Of a stretch of 64,000 bases of DNA, positions 11,326 through 23,546 are shown piece after piece. Location of the stretch: the NCBI GenBank assembly GCA_036874045.1, contig CM072343.1, forward strand, positions 12,110,001 through 12,174,000, given 5' to 3'. The DNA comes from Cymodocea nodosa. Lineage: Eukaryota; Streptophyta; Magnoliopsida; Alismatales; Cymodoceaceae. The stretch's first letter is position 1. The number at the start of each line of letters is the position of its first letter. The translations under genes and the position numbers were made by a program. The notes under the pieces were generated by a model. That model did no database searches. It was not told the origin of the DNA and saw only the letters and a list, made by a program, of their open reading frames with translations.

Positions 11326-13415
11326 TGTTTAGAATGAAAAAGTGCATAATATTAACGATTAAATGATGGTTAATTGCATAATATTTAGCTTATCATATGA
11401 GAATTAAGCCATTTTGTTATAATTGCACTGTTATATGCATTAATGAAAGAATTTGCTTAATTTCAAGGAATTAATGTTAATTTAGTATATTTCTGAACTA
11501 TTGGTAAATTGTAGGCTGTGAAATTCTTAAGTATCCGAATTTTCTATTATTTCGGACAGTTATGTTTAACGCACCAAATAGTTATGCTTAACGTATCGAA
11601 TAGTTATACTTAATGTACCGAAGAGTTATGTTTAAATTACCGAACAGTTATGTTTTAAAAGAATATTTTATTATTTCCTGAAGTACACGGGTCGAAACCA
11701 TAATGCATGACTTAAGTGGACTTTCGATGAGTTATCTCTAACTATCCAAAATTGCAGCTGGGCATCGGATAGTTATGTGTAACTCTCTGAAATCTCCTTT
11801 TATTATAAAACTATTGATGACACGTGTCGTGATCTGGAAGATTGACTTAAGTTATATATCAGTGAGTTATCTGTAACTATCCGAAATGCATCTAGACATC
11901 AGATAGTTAAGTTTGTAAGTATCTGAAATGCACCTAAGCATCGGATAGTTAAATTTATGCACGTGTTTTATAGTTAAATCAACGAAGTAAGTTCATTGAG
12001 TTATCTGTAACTCCATGGACCATTTATTTTCTAATATGCCACTGTAGCGGTTGTAGGAACAAGATAGTTGGAAAATAAAACCACGATCGCACGTATCACG
12101 TAGGAATTCACTCGTCGAAGGGAGAAGAAATCATCGTCGTTCATATGAATGAAGGAAATCCAACCGATCATTCAAGCAGAAGCAATTACCATTGAAGAAA
12201 TATAAAAGAAAAGAAGAAAAAAAGCAGCAGGGTGGTGGCCGATGTGTGTGGCTAGTGTGTGCAGAGGAGGATCACTGAGCTTTCTATAGGCAGCGTCAGC
12301 AATTCTCTGAAGTACTACACCAACCATCACCACCACCACCATAATCACCAACCATCGGAGGTCTGTGAGGATACTTTCCTGATGTTGGGTCGATTCCGAG
12401 CCAAACACAGTGCCTGACAACTACTGTGAGGAGTGATCGCATCGCGGGAAGGGAAGCCATTTTCACCAAGCACCGACTCATATCTCAGGAGATCGTAAAG
12501 CTTCTAGCCTTGGTTTCGGGTTGATGCCAATATGCTGAAGAGGAGATCATCTTGCAATTCTAGACTCGCAATTCTATAGGGAGAGGAGACAGAATTGTAA
12601 GTGGTTTAATTTTCAGTGGTGTAATCGCGTCGCATGTAGTGATGGAAGTATTTACTATCGACTGAGATTATTTTACATTTCACCTGTCACCCATTTTCAT
12701 GCTCATATCAAAACAAAAATACCAAAAATAACTTATCTATGTTTGTATTTTGTATTTGGGTATTGTATTGTTTGTTTTGTATCGTGATTAATGTTATCTT
12801 TGTCAGTGTTGTGATTGTTTTATGTTTGTTTTAGTTTTACAGTTTACTAAAATTGGTTCGTTCAATAGACTTAAAGATTTTAATGGTTACTGTTTGAATT
12901 ATTTGAATGTTAGTATTGCCTAATGATAAATCCAGTGTTTACTAACATTAAAGAGCTTAATTGATGTTATTTACAATCTGTGGAACCGCCCAATGGTTGG
13001 CCGAATTCCTCTATAAATAACAGTATTAAATAGGAAAGACAGGCTCGTGGAGTTAAGTTAAGTCCACAAGGTTAGTCCGTTGAGTTAGCCATAACTCAAC
13101 GAACTTAGTCCATTGAGTTAACTATAACTCAACGGAGAGCTTATTGAATATATAAATTTGATTGTTAAAAATGGAACAGTTTGCAATTCTTAAGCAATTC
13201 CCTATGAGATCGACCTGTACTTGCACACTAATAAAATAGACACTGTGCACTTGCAGTTAAAATACAAATTGGAATTAATATCTAATTTGTATGAAAGGTT
13301 GTTTGTTTACTTCTAAAAAGGAATTTAGTGATATAGGCATAAAGATAAATTAAGTAAGTAAAAACAGAAGTTAACAAATCCAAGTTGTTCTAACGCATTG
13401 CTGGGTAGCCAATCA
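11326..13415 (+). repeat. LTR of copy 1 (2,090 bp)
   Basis: Begins TGTTTAGAATG right after a G-rich polypurine tract and ends ...CCAATCA. It aligns along its length with the LTRs 40061-42223 and 55160-57334. Contents in order: an AT-rich start; a U3 zone with TAACTATCCGA/TCGGATAGTTA inverted words and G-boxes (11821, 11959); a TATA-like TATAAAAG at 12201-12208; a GC-richer transcribed leader with a conserved GTAAGT donor-like site near 12598; a U5 with CGTTGAGTTA hairpins (13070-13140); and the GATCGACCTGTACTTGCAC block near 13210 that is typical of this LTR class. Older-looking than the LTRs of copy 3. Confidence 0.85.
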
Positions 13416-13422
13416 AGTTTTC

Positions 13423-13440
13423 TGGTGCCGTGCTGGAGAT
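13423..13440 (+). other. Degraded tRNA-Asp-type primer-binding site after the copy 1 LTR
   Basis: TGGTGCCGTGCTGGAGAT follows the LTR after a 7-base spacer, as the PBS TGGCGCCGTTGCCGGGGA follows the 5' LTR of copy 3 after 7 bases. A PBS after what is otherwise a 3' LTR implies a tandem LTR-internal-LTR-internal arrangement at some time. The second internal region is now lost. Confidence 0.55.
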
Positions 13441-14540
13441 CCAAACAGTCTCTATCCGAGATACTATAAGAGGAAGAATATCTGTACATTCCTCTTTAGA
13501 TGAAATATCTTCAAAATTCATAGACTTAGTGTCTATGCCATCAAAAATATCATGATAATTGATATCATCTGTATATGTATCATTAAAATTTCCTACGTAT
13601 TCTCTTTCCATAGGAAAAGAATGTTGGCTTGCAACATGATGTGAAAAGCTGTCTATTGTATTAAAGGAAACATTATGCACTAATGTGACACAATACCTTA
13701 GAGTGTATGCTTGTAATCTGATATTTGTCACATCTGTTGGGATTCCTAACACAAAAGTCTGTCCAACTTCTGCAATGAAACATAGTTTTTCATTTTTTAA
13801 CGATTCTTTTCTTTGCTGCAATATGCCTTATACACCTATAGTCAGTCCAAAATATTCTAATGTCTTCTTTTTCCGACTATATGTCTGTAGTGTTTCTAGT
13901 TGTTTAGGAGGTTCTAAAGTTTTCTTAATTTCTCTTATTAAAGGTACTTGTGGTCTTGATGTTCCTTCACCATGATGCCTAGGTTGCAATAATGGAATAT
14001 AGAGTTTTAATCTCTCAACCTCTACCATTTTTAGTTGATAAACTTTTTGTCCTTCACTTCGAAAGCCCATTTTCCAAATGGCAGTTTTCTGTTCATCAAT
14101 AAATTGTTGGATGTCATCTAAAATAGCCAAGGGAAAATAATGTTGGGAATACAAAGATTCTAATTCCCTATGGCATTTTCAATCATTGGTCCCCATTTCC
14201 TTCCATAATAAGTAATAAACTATACCAATTTTTCAAGTACTTGTCCAAAACTTGTAACAACTGTAGGGTTAGGTTGTAAAGTTCGTTTCTACATTTATAA
14301 CATGGAAAGTTTGGTCTATTTTATTCTAAATTGTGTTTCAACATAATTTTGAATAAATTTTCAATAGAAATTTTTCTCGTCTTGGACAACTTTTCTAATT
14401 TCATGTAGTACTTCATTAGAAAAAGTATACCTTGAGTAGATATCGTTGATTTCATTTTCTATCTTCCGAAGTTCCATCTCTATTTTCTACACTTTTGTCA
14501 TTCTACCACGACCTCTTTCACATCCTGACATTATCAATTA
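13440..14540 (-). pseudogene. N-terminal part of an env-position ORF2, diverged subfamily
   Basis: Read on the - strand from an ATG near 14530 (start MSGCERGRGR). It resembles the start of the ORF2 at 28460 in pattern: a basic Gly/Arg N-terminus, then YFPLAILDDIQQF against YFFPQGILDEVRQE, and GTSRPQVPLI against GTTRIPQIPI. The reading continues toward 13390, where it runs into the LTR/PBS by chance. The conserved C-terminal domain is missing, so it is a truncated remnant with a few breaks. Function unknown. Confidence 0.5.
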
Positions 14541-15418
14541 ATCTTCGTTGTTCACTGTAGAACTTAGTGAAAGTAAAGATTGTGAAACTAGGGTTTTACC
14601 AAGGTAGAAACACGAAAGGTTGGTAGTAAAACATTTATAACTCTTCGAGTTTATAAACAGATAAATGGATTCAATCATTGAATTCATAAATATAAAATTC
14701 GTTACTGATAAATAACTCGAATGCTTACAATAACTGTACGAGTTTAATAACCAATAATAGCAAAATACTTAGCATAATTGTTCGTGTAAAGAAACTAACT
14801 ACAAGCTAAGTGAAAAGTGAGAAAACTCAAAGACTTATGATAACTATTCGAGTTTTGTGAGTAGTAAAGCACATAACTATACGACAAACTAGAATAGTTA
14901 TTGTCATAGTTTAAGTCTTTCTAAAAAATATAATAATATTAAGTTAACTATTCAAGTTTCTCGGATGGATATGTGGAGAAGTCAAAGACTTAAGCATAAC
15001 TGTTTGAGTTTCAACATGAGACATAATAAAGCAATGAAATTCAACACATGCATAATTCTAATTTAAGGAGTTCAAATATTTTTGGAAACTTATAAACCTA
15101 ACTATCCGATGCTCAGATGCATTTCAAACAATTACCAGATAACTTACCGAACATTCACTTAAGGTATGCATTTAGGCTTCAACACATGTACTTCGGGAAA
15201 TAATAAAATATTCTTTTAATCATTTAAAACATAATTGTCCAGTATATACAATATAACTTTCTGAAATAATAGAAAATTCAGATACTTAAGAACTAAAAAG
15301 CCTGTATTTCACTGACAGTTCAGAAATGTACTTAATTAATGTTAATTTCCTGAAATTATACAGATTCTTTCAATAAAGCATATAATAGTTCATAATGGTT
15401 GAATTATTATATGAGAAA
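14541..15418 (-). repeat. Partial LTR (U3 part), minus orientation
   Basis: The right part (about 15090-15418) aligns with the U3 start of the related LTRs, for example 29650-29970: ACTATCCGATG, CATTCACTTAAG, ACTTCGGGAAATAATAAAAT and AAAGCATATAATAG words. Similarity stops at about 15418, short of the LTR terminus. The left part (14600-15080) has repeated 'ACTCGAA/TTCGAGTTT' words like those at 6100-6240. No gene is seen. Confidence 0.55.
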
Positions 15419-16545
15419 TTGCTCCCCCTACATAAATGTAGTCTAAAGAATCTATGGCGTACTTAAACTGGGTTGTCAAGCCCCAATAGATTTGTCATTG
15501 AAAGGTCAAATAGCTGACTTAAGTTGGTTACTAAGCCTTAAATAGATTTGAGTCTCTCTACTTTTTTTTTAAATTTAAATACAGAAATAAGTAGTAGATT
15601 TAACAATTTAGACTTTCTGACTTTTATCTTATTCAGTTTACAAAAGAAAATTCAAAGAGATATACCTTCAAGTAACTTAAAAGAATTCAATAATGAGTAC
15701 ACGAACTTAAAAAAATAAATGCAATACATTATGTGTAAAGAATAGATAATAACAAAGATGATATGCATAGATTATGGTAGAATTGTTATAACACTTGTAA
15801 AAGAAATTAAGCTTGAGTACATTGCCCTTTTTTTTTTTTTTTATATTCATATATATATATACTTTATGTATTACCTCCCACAATATCATCTTTTTACGTG
15901 ATCACAATCCCTTGTTTAGGGGAAAGATAACTAGTTACTCAATGACAAGTGAGAACAGGTAATTTTTTTTTTTTAAATAGAATCTGAATTACTTGTAAAA
16001 TGAGTTTTCAGTCAGCACATCCCAAACTAGTTGGTTCAAGTGACTAGGGTTTAAGATCCCCCAACAAACTTAATTACTCAAGTAATTGCAGACAAAAAAG
16101 AAATAAAACAAGATAGTAAATTAAATAAGAGGCAACCGCAAGACTTAATTTTTCTAACAGTATGTTAATAACTTTCCTTTAATAAATGGTACATATTTTC
16201 TATGTATTTTCTAGTTAAAATTTCTATAATAGCATATACATAAGTAACAAAAATACAGTTGGCACTCACATTGAATCAAATTAACTTTCCTTAAGTAATC
16301 TTTTCTGAATTTTTCTTAAATAAATTGACTTCAATAAAAATCAGAATTTCATAAATTCTTAACTACTAGTAAATAGTAATTCTAAAATAGATATTTTGAG
16401 TTTGTTTATATATATATATATATATATAATTAATAAAGAAATTAAATTCTAAAGTTACGTTATAACAAACCAAAATGTTATGCAATGAACAAGAAAATTT
16501 AAACATCAGATAACCTACAAATACCAAGTTCTAATCGTAATTTTG
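15419..16545. other. No recognised gene; AT-rich, probably 3' untranslated part of copia remnant B
   Basis: I see homopolymer runs (T17 near 15832), a TA microsatellite at about 16410-16428, and a TTGCTCCCCCTACA word near 15420 that could be a reversed polypurine tract. It directly follows, in - strand sense, the RNase H end of the copia remnant. No LTR ends could be fixed. Confidence 0.4.
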
Positions 16546-18629
16546 AAAAGGTATTTTAATCTAAAGGTTTTGTAAATAGATCTGCTAATTGTTCTGTGGT
16601 AGGAACAAAATTTAATACTATTTTTCCTTTTATAACATTATCCTTAGAAAATGATGTCAAACTTCTATATGTTTAGCTTGTGAATGTAAGACAAGATTTT
16701 TAGACAAACTTATTGTAGAACTACTATCACAAAAAATCTTAGTTGGTTCATAGGCTAAATGAAAATCTTTTAAAGTTAAGAAGAGATTTTATCTCTTGGA
16801 ACCCATTTATGAGTGGGTCCAAGAATTTTAAAGAGGGTCATATCAAAATAATCAATATTTTTAAACTTCAACTTATCTATTTTCTGATAATTATTCTTGC
16901 ATTTATTTATCTTAGTGTTATAATTATTAGAACATTTATCTCTATGTAAACCAGAGTTGAAATTTTCATTTCTAACATTATTTGATTACTAATCCTAATA
17001 TTCAATATTTTTTAAATATAAAGAAAACTAATCAAAAATATTAAAATTCTCAAATGTCTTAGCTTGATTTTTCTGAAAATTTCTTTTGAAATTCTTGCAT
17101 CGTGTGCTATCATTTATATGCTACATTTTTTTAATTTGCACATATTTATCTCCCATTTTAATCACACACAATAGTTTTTCTCTTACTATTCCTAGTACTA
17201 GAAATAAAGACATTATTTTTAGCAGTACCATCATGCAATATATAATTTTTAGAAGATGCATCGTGTAAACCAATACCATGTTTTTCTACATTTGATATTT
17301 TACTACTAAGTTCATTTGTTATAGTTTGACTATTATTCCATTTACTTAATATAGCATTTTGATTACAGACCTTAATATTTAACATATCAATTTCTGAATT
17401 TAAATCAATAATAGTCAGTTTCAGTTTTTCAATTTCACAGATCATTTTCTTTTTATCATCAATTAAATTTTCACAATTAGCATGCAATTTTCTTTCTATT
17501 GCAGTAAACTTTAAAATTTCCTATACATGCTTTTGATTTTCTTCTTTAAATTTATTCAATGTAGAGTTAAGAAAATCAATCTTATTTTTAGATTCATCTA
17601 GCATTTTCCTAGTGTTCTTTCCTTCTTTTTTTACTTATATTTTCTAGTCAGTTTATTGTATTCAACAAGTAATCCATCAAAACTAGCATTTTGATTAGAG
17701 GATACCACATTGGATTTCGCCATGAAGCATACATTTGCTAGATTTTCTTCTAAATCTGATGTTGATGAGGATTCATTTTCAGATGTTAAATCCTTTGTTT
17801 CTTCACTTTGTGAAGCTGATGAGCCATCCCATGTCACTTTAAGTACCCTTCTCTTTCTAAATTTCTTACTCCTGAAATTTCTCCTCAAATTCTTCTTATC
17901 TTTGTTGAGAGGACAATCAGTTTGAAAGTGACCCGGTCTATTGCACTTGTAGCATATGATTTTGTCTTTCATGAATGACTTCATCTCTATATCTCTAGAC
18001 GTCTTTGCTGACCTGAAGTTCCTACGTTTCTTCAACAGATTTCTAAATTTTCTAATCAATAATAGTAAATCAACATCAGAATCACTAGTCACTTCTAAGA
18101 CTTTATCAGCCTCAAAAGCCAGATCCCTTCTAGGATTCTTCCCTTTTGGATCTAAATGTTGTACTTCATAGGCTGTTAGATTTCCTATAAGATCATCAAG
18201 AGTATATGTATTTAAATCTTTGAACTCTTCAATAGATGTTGTCTTTTGAGCCTAAATTTTAGTTAAAGATCTAAGGATCTTTCTTACCAAGTCTTTTTCC
18301 TCGAATTTCTTGCCTAAAGATTTTAATGAATTTACAATCTCAAGAAAACGAGAAAATATATCAGAGATACATTCATTTTCATACATTTTAAAAAGTTCAT
18401 ATTTATGTACTAACATATTAATCTTAGATTCCTTGACTTAGTACCTTCGTTAGCAACTTCTCATGCATACCATATCTCATATGCAATTTGATATGCAGAA
18501 ACTTTGTTTAATTGATCATGAGATAAAGCACAAAATAAGATGTTTAAACCTTTAGCATTCAGTGTCATTTGCTCCTTTTCATCAAAAGTCCAAGTATCAT
18601 ATGGAGTCGTAACTAACACTATAGGATTG
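16546..18629 (-). mobile_element. Internally deleted Ty1/copia remnant B (gag and RNase H end)
   Basis: Read on the - strand. 18629-17631 is gag: PYDTWTFDEKEQMTLNAKGL and a zinc knuckle CYKCNRPGHFQTDC near 17910-17950, with a Ser/Glu-rich stretch after it. 17487-17158 is a coiled-coil gag tail. 16745-16555 is the C-terminal end of copia RNase H (SLSKNLVLHSQAKHIEVRHHFLRD type, then LADLFTKPLD). Protease, integrase and RT are missing, so the element has a large internal loss in addition to other breaks. The gag start and PBS are cut off by the LTR at 18630. Confidence 0.7.
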
Positions 18630-20279
18630 TGTAGGATCATATGGCTACACAAGAGGGGGGTGAATTGTGTATTTCAATATTTTCAAATATAATTGAAACT
18701 TTAAAACTCAAAAACAAGTCAAGACATTATTTTCATAAAATCATTTTTATTCAAGGTTTCAATTACAATATACAATTCAATTCTCCTCAGAAATTGTAGA
18801 TGCAATTATATCTTGATACCATGTATCATCTAAAAAATTTCATAACTACAAACAAAGAAAACTAATTTGCAGAATTTAAAACATTTCTCCCTGTTTGAGA
18901 TCTTTCTTCTTCTTCTTCTCTTTCTTCTTCAGCAATTCTTCAATGACGAATATCTTGTCTTTTTATGCTTCACTGAATTTGCTTTCTTCTGATACTTTAA
19001 ATCTTTAGTGACGTAAATCTTACCTTTTCTACTTCACTGAATTTGCTTCCACCTAATACTTTAAATCTTTAGTGACATATATCTTACCTTTTTATGTTTC
19101 ACTGAATTTTCTTCCACTTGAGAGATTTTCCCTGAAGAGGTGTTTTTGATCCCTAAAAAGATTTTTCGTTTGATGTGCAGGGTTAGTTTGATCCTTGAAA
19201 AGATTTTTCGTTTTGTGTGCAAGGATAATTTGATCAACGAGAATTCTATGCCTTTTATATTGTATCTTCATTTCATGCATATCCTCCACGTTTAATCACT
19301 ACCAGTTGTCCACTTCTTCACGTCTTTTCTTTTTCCTTTATCGAAGTACACACGTTTTGACCCACGTTTACATTTTGAATTTTCTTTAATCATCAGTCTT
19401 GGATCTCTGAAAAATTTCCTGCAATATAAACTTTCTCGTCCAAAATTTTTCATCAATGTAATAAGAAGTCATTACTTTAATGTTAACTAAACGAGTAACA
19501 CAAGTATATATATAACTTAACGTTTCTAACTTAACGAGTTCCTCATGTGCCAATTCACGTGACTAGTATTGTAGCTAACTCAACGAACTAAGTTTGTGGT
19601 GTTACACTAACTCAACAAACCATCTCTGTTGTGTTACAATAACTCAACGAACCAGTGATAAACAAATGTTTTTATAATAAGAGTTTTACCACATGCAAAA
19701 ATAACAACTTAAATTTATAACGCTAACCTAACGCATTGCCTTAGTGTTCAATATAGCAACTCAACACATTTAGTTATGTTAACTTAATGAGTTAAACATG
19801 TGCACATCACGTGATACAATATAACATTCGTAACTTATAATTTCACCACATGTATAATACTAACTTAACGAGTTCGTCTCTTCTTTTACTCACTAACTTA
19901 ACGAGTTCTCACGTGACCTATTTTAACCTTTAAGCCTCTAACTTAACGAGTTCTCACGTGACCTCTATACAAATAACACTCTAACTTAACAAGTTGTCTA
20001 AACGTGCACTGTACATGATATAGAAAATATAACTTTAAAATATATCATGCTTTTCAATAAAAACACACGTTAACTTAATGTTTAGTTAAATGAGAAATTA
20101 ATGCAATGAAACAACTAGTTATTAACTTAGTATAATTCCAGATCCAATATAGACAAGTATTTATATCATTAAACTTTTTGTATTAATTGATGATTTTAAT
20201 TTCTTTTCACAAGCAATAGTAATTGAGCAAATATGATTATTTTCATTTAGCACACATCATCAAAACAAAATACTCAACA
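18630..20279 (-). repeat. LTR of copia-like element C, left copy (1,650 bp)
   Basis: On the + strand it runs TGTAGGATCATATGG ... ATACTCAACA, and the same LTR occurs at 60512-62158. It is directly followed by ATCTCCCCCTTTTT, the reverse of a polypurine tract, so this is the 3' LTR of a - strand element whose interior lies to the right. It contains many AACTTAACGAGTT and CTCAACGAAC words and TCACGTGA boxes (19558, 19910, 19951). Element B's gag abuts its left end with no PBS between, which suggests insertion into B or a deletion junction. Confidence 0.75.
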
Positions 20280-20774
20280 ATCTCCCCCTTTTTGATGATG
20301 ACAAAATCATATTAAATCAATTATGAAATATATTTAACTCAACAAAGCACCTTCGTTGGGTTAACTTTTAATTCAACAAACAAGTTTGTTGACTTAAGTT
20401 CATGTAAGTATATTTCTATTGTTTGTGTAAATTTCACCTCTCAGAATTAAAACTTTCAAATGTCAATAATTATATAAGTATCATTTTTCTAATTATCATC
20501 TGTTAGATTACAATAACCATAAATATCATCTCCCTTTATATTATATGTAATTAAAATCATAATCATCTTTTTATAACCTTTCTCCCCCTTTTTGTCATTA
20601 ATCAAAAAGATAATTACAGAGAAGATATATATAGTAAGAGATATATTTACAACAACAATTTCTGTAAACAATAATAAGAATTGAATACATTTACAGAAAA
20701 ATGTATTATGCAATGAATCAAACAATGAATACAAACATTACATTTTGTATTCAGATACAAGCAAACAAAAAGTT
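20280..20774 (-). other. Polypurine tract and 3' untranslated part of element C (left copy)
   Basis: ATCTCCCCCTTTTTGATGATGAC at 20280 is the polypurine tract read on the other strand. A second CTCCCCCTTTTTGTCATTAAT lies at 20582, so the motif is doubled, as it is at 62159 and 62405. No gene is seen. Confidence 0.6.
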
Positions 20775-21719
20775 ATCGATCCCTCCTAAGTATATCACTT
20801 ATAGCATTACATATATTATCTCCTAGATGCCTAATATCATTTCTGATGTCATTAAGCATTGCATCTAAGTTAGGAGGTAGTTGGGGTTGTTGTTCTGCTA
20901 GAACTGAATAACTTTGTTGTTGTGATTGTATATGTTCTGTACAGCCAAGTTGTTGTTGTCATTGAGTTTTATGCATGGCCTAGTATTTTTGCAAATCTTT
21001 TATACTAAATGTTCTCATGCCTTTAGTTTCAGAGGGCCAGTCGGATAAATTCAATTGGCTTGTAAGGAGTCTACATACAGCGTCACCATAAAATAACTTT
21101 GAACTCATATGCTGTAGTTGAGAAGTAAAAACATCAAACCAATTGATTTGAATTCTATTCAATAGACCATAAGTTGCATATAAACAGCTCTGCTGACTTC
21201 CATATTGAGTCCAACTCTCTAAAATAAATTTACATGCAATATATTTGCAATGAACCTTGCCTCTGCATTCAGATTTTCCATTAATCTCATTTCAGAATAT
21301 ACATTTGGAATTTTTGATAAAGACTTAATGATCCATTCCAGTTGTCTAATCATGTCAAATCTATTTGTAACAACACCTTCATTCTTTAATCCCAAAACTT
21401 CAAAAATTAACTCAGGAACAATATAAACTCCTATTGATTTATTTGAGTTTTCAAAAAAATTTCATTCTTGACCAGAATGCTATAAAAAGCTGCAATAAGC
21501 TCTGTGTATTGCTTCCATTTCGTTCCAAATGGCAAGAATTGAATGAGTCCTTGATACTTAAATAGATCTCTTATTTCCATCAAATTTCTAAATTTTATTG
21601 GTCGTGCATGTAGAATCTAACTTGTAATCAGATTATTATATTTCTGCAATGCTTCTTCAAATCTAAAATGAATTGAATTTCCTTGAATAATTATTGTTCT
21701 ATACAAAGAAGTTGATACC
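20775..21719 (-). pseudogene. Env-position ORF of element C, homologous to Athila-like ORF2 (left copy)
   Basis: Read on the - strand and ending just before the polypurine tract. Recognisable parts are NRIQINWFDVFTSQLQHMSSKLFYGDAV (about 21170-21085), which pairs with NRIQVNWSQVFLSKMKSTKKKLFYGDLI of the Athila-like ORF2, and then KDLQKY and a Gln-rich tail. The upstream part is cut by insertion of the LTR at 21720. The frame is broken several times. The fuller copy is at 62603-64000. Confidence 0.65.
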
Positions 21720-23546
21720 TGTTCGTGTTTTCCCAGCACTACACTAGAAAAACTTGGATTTGTTACTTCTATTTTTACTTAGTTAATTAATCTTTATGCC
21801 TATTCTTTCTTTTAGAAGTAAACAAACAACCTTTAATATAATTTAGATATTAATTCCAATTTGTACTTTAACTGCAAGTGCATAGTGTCTATTGTATCAG
21901 TGTGCAAGTACAGGTCGATCCCACAGGGAATTGCTAACGAATTTAAGAAATGTTTGATTGTAAACAATTCAAATTTATATTCAATAAGCACTACGTTGAG
22001 TTACAGTTAACTCAACGGACTAAGTTCGTTGAGTTATGGATAACTCAACAAACTATCCTCGTGGACTTAAGTTAACTCCACGAGCATGTCTCTTCTTTAT
22101 AATACTGCTAATTACAGAGGAATTCAGCCAACCATTGGGCGATTCCACAGATTGTAAATAACATCAATTAAGCTTTTTAATGCTAGTTAACATTGGATTT
22201 ATCATTATGCAATACTAACATTTAGATGATTCAAACAGTAACCATTAAAATCTTTAAGTTGTTTTGTACGAACCAATTTCAGTAAACTGTAAAATTAAAA
22301 CTAACATAAAACAATCATAAAATTGATACAGATAACATTAATCACGATACAACACCAACAATACAACACTCAAATACAACATACAAACAAAGATAAATTG
22401 TTTTTGGTATTTTTGTTTTGATGTGATGGGCGAAAGGTGAAATGTAAAGTAATTTCACTTGACAGTAAATACTTCTAACACTACATGCAACACAGTTACA
22501 CCACTGAAAATTGAACCACTTACAATTCTGTCTCCTCTCCCTATAGAATCGCGAGTCCAGAATTGCAAGATGATCTCCTCTTCAACATACAGGCATCAAC
22601 TCGAAGCCAAGGCTAAAAGCTTTACGATCTCCTGAAATATGAGTCGGCGCTTGGTGAAAATGTCTTCCCTTCCCGCGATGCGATCACTCCTCACAATGGT
22701 TGTCAGGCACTGTGTTTGGCTCGGAATCGACCCGACATCAGGCAAGTATCCTCACAGACCTCCGATGATTGGTGATTATGGTGGTGATATGATGGTTGGT
22801 GTGATACTTCGGGGAATCACCGATACTATCTGCAGAAAGCTCAGTGCTCCTCCTCTGTATACACTGGCCGTCCATCGATCACACTCTTTCTTTTTTTTCT
22901 TCTTTTCTTTTATATTTCTTCAGTGGTAACTGCTTCTGCTTGAATGGTTGGTTGGATTTCCTTCCTTCAGATCAACGACGATGATTTCTTTCTCCCTATG
23001 CAATTGAATTCCTGCGTGATACGTGCAAACGTGGTTTTTCCTTCCAACTGTCTGTTCCTGCAACCGCTACAATGGCATATTAGAAAATATATAGTCCGTG
23101 GAGTTACAGATAACTATAAAACACGTGCAAAAATAACAACTTAAGTTTATAACGCTAACCTAACGTGTTGCCTTAGTGTATTTTTATGTAACTCAATGCG
23201 TGCAGTTATACTAACTTATCGAGTTATAACGTAAGTAAATCTACCAGCTCTCAACACGTGTCAGCAATAGTTTAAACATAAAATAACATTCCGGAGAGTT
23301 ACAGGTATAACTATCCGATGCTCAGATGCATTTTCGGATACTTAAGAATTTCACAGCCTGCAATTTACCGACAGTTCATAAATATACTAAATTAACATTA
23401 ATTCCCAAAAATTAAGCAAATTCTTCAATTAAAGCATATAATAGTGCAATTATAACATAATGGCTTAATTCTCATATGATAAGCTAAATATTATGCAATT
23501 AACCATCATTTAACCGTTAATAATATGCACTTTTTCATTCTAAACA
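21720..23546 (-). repeat. 3' LTR of copy 2, minus orientation (1,827 bp)
   Basis: On the + strand it runs TGTTCGTGTTTTCCCAGC ... TTCATTCTAAACA, followed by the reversed polypurine tract CTTCCCCCATACCTAAATTT. It contains the GTGCAAGTACAGGTCGATCC block near 21903-21920, hairpin words CTCAACGGAC/GTTGAGTTA (21990-22085), the reversed donor-like CCACTTACAATTC near 22520, and the GC-rich leader zone (22600-22870). It is inserted in the env-position ORF of element C. Confidence 0.8.

Larger units (their letters stand above)
1..13415 (+). mobile_element. Athila-like Ty3/gypsy LTR element, copy 1, left end outside window
   Basis: A + strand fossil entering from the left edge. In order it has pol (RT onward), an env-position ORF2, a capsid-type gag ORF, an F-box gene, a 1.8 kb noncoding tail ending in a polypurine tract, and an LTR. 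The order matches the near-complete copy at 40061-57334, to which the pol region is roughly 95% identical by eye. The coding parts carry many breaks, perhaps 20 or more in total. The 5' LTR and leader are not in the window. The terminal LTR is followed by a primer-binding-site-like sequence rather than plain flank, so the right end looks recombined. Confidence 0.85.

Noticed and set aside
12172-12481. Antisense open frames in the GC-rich LTR leader, repeated at 22639-22929, 29049-29240, 56052-56350 and 60069-60266
   Set aside because: They recur because the LTR recurs. The zone is simply GC-richer and stop-poor, and frames shift between copies. I saw no domain, so I treat them as shadows.
15419-16545. 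Possible host gene in the unannotated gap
   Set aside because: No open frame with recognisable protein content; the 60-codon frame at 15707-15889 is low-complexity Lys/Tyr/Phe.
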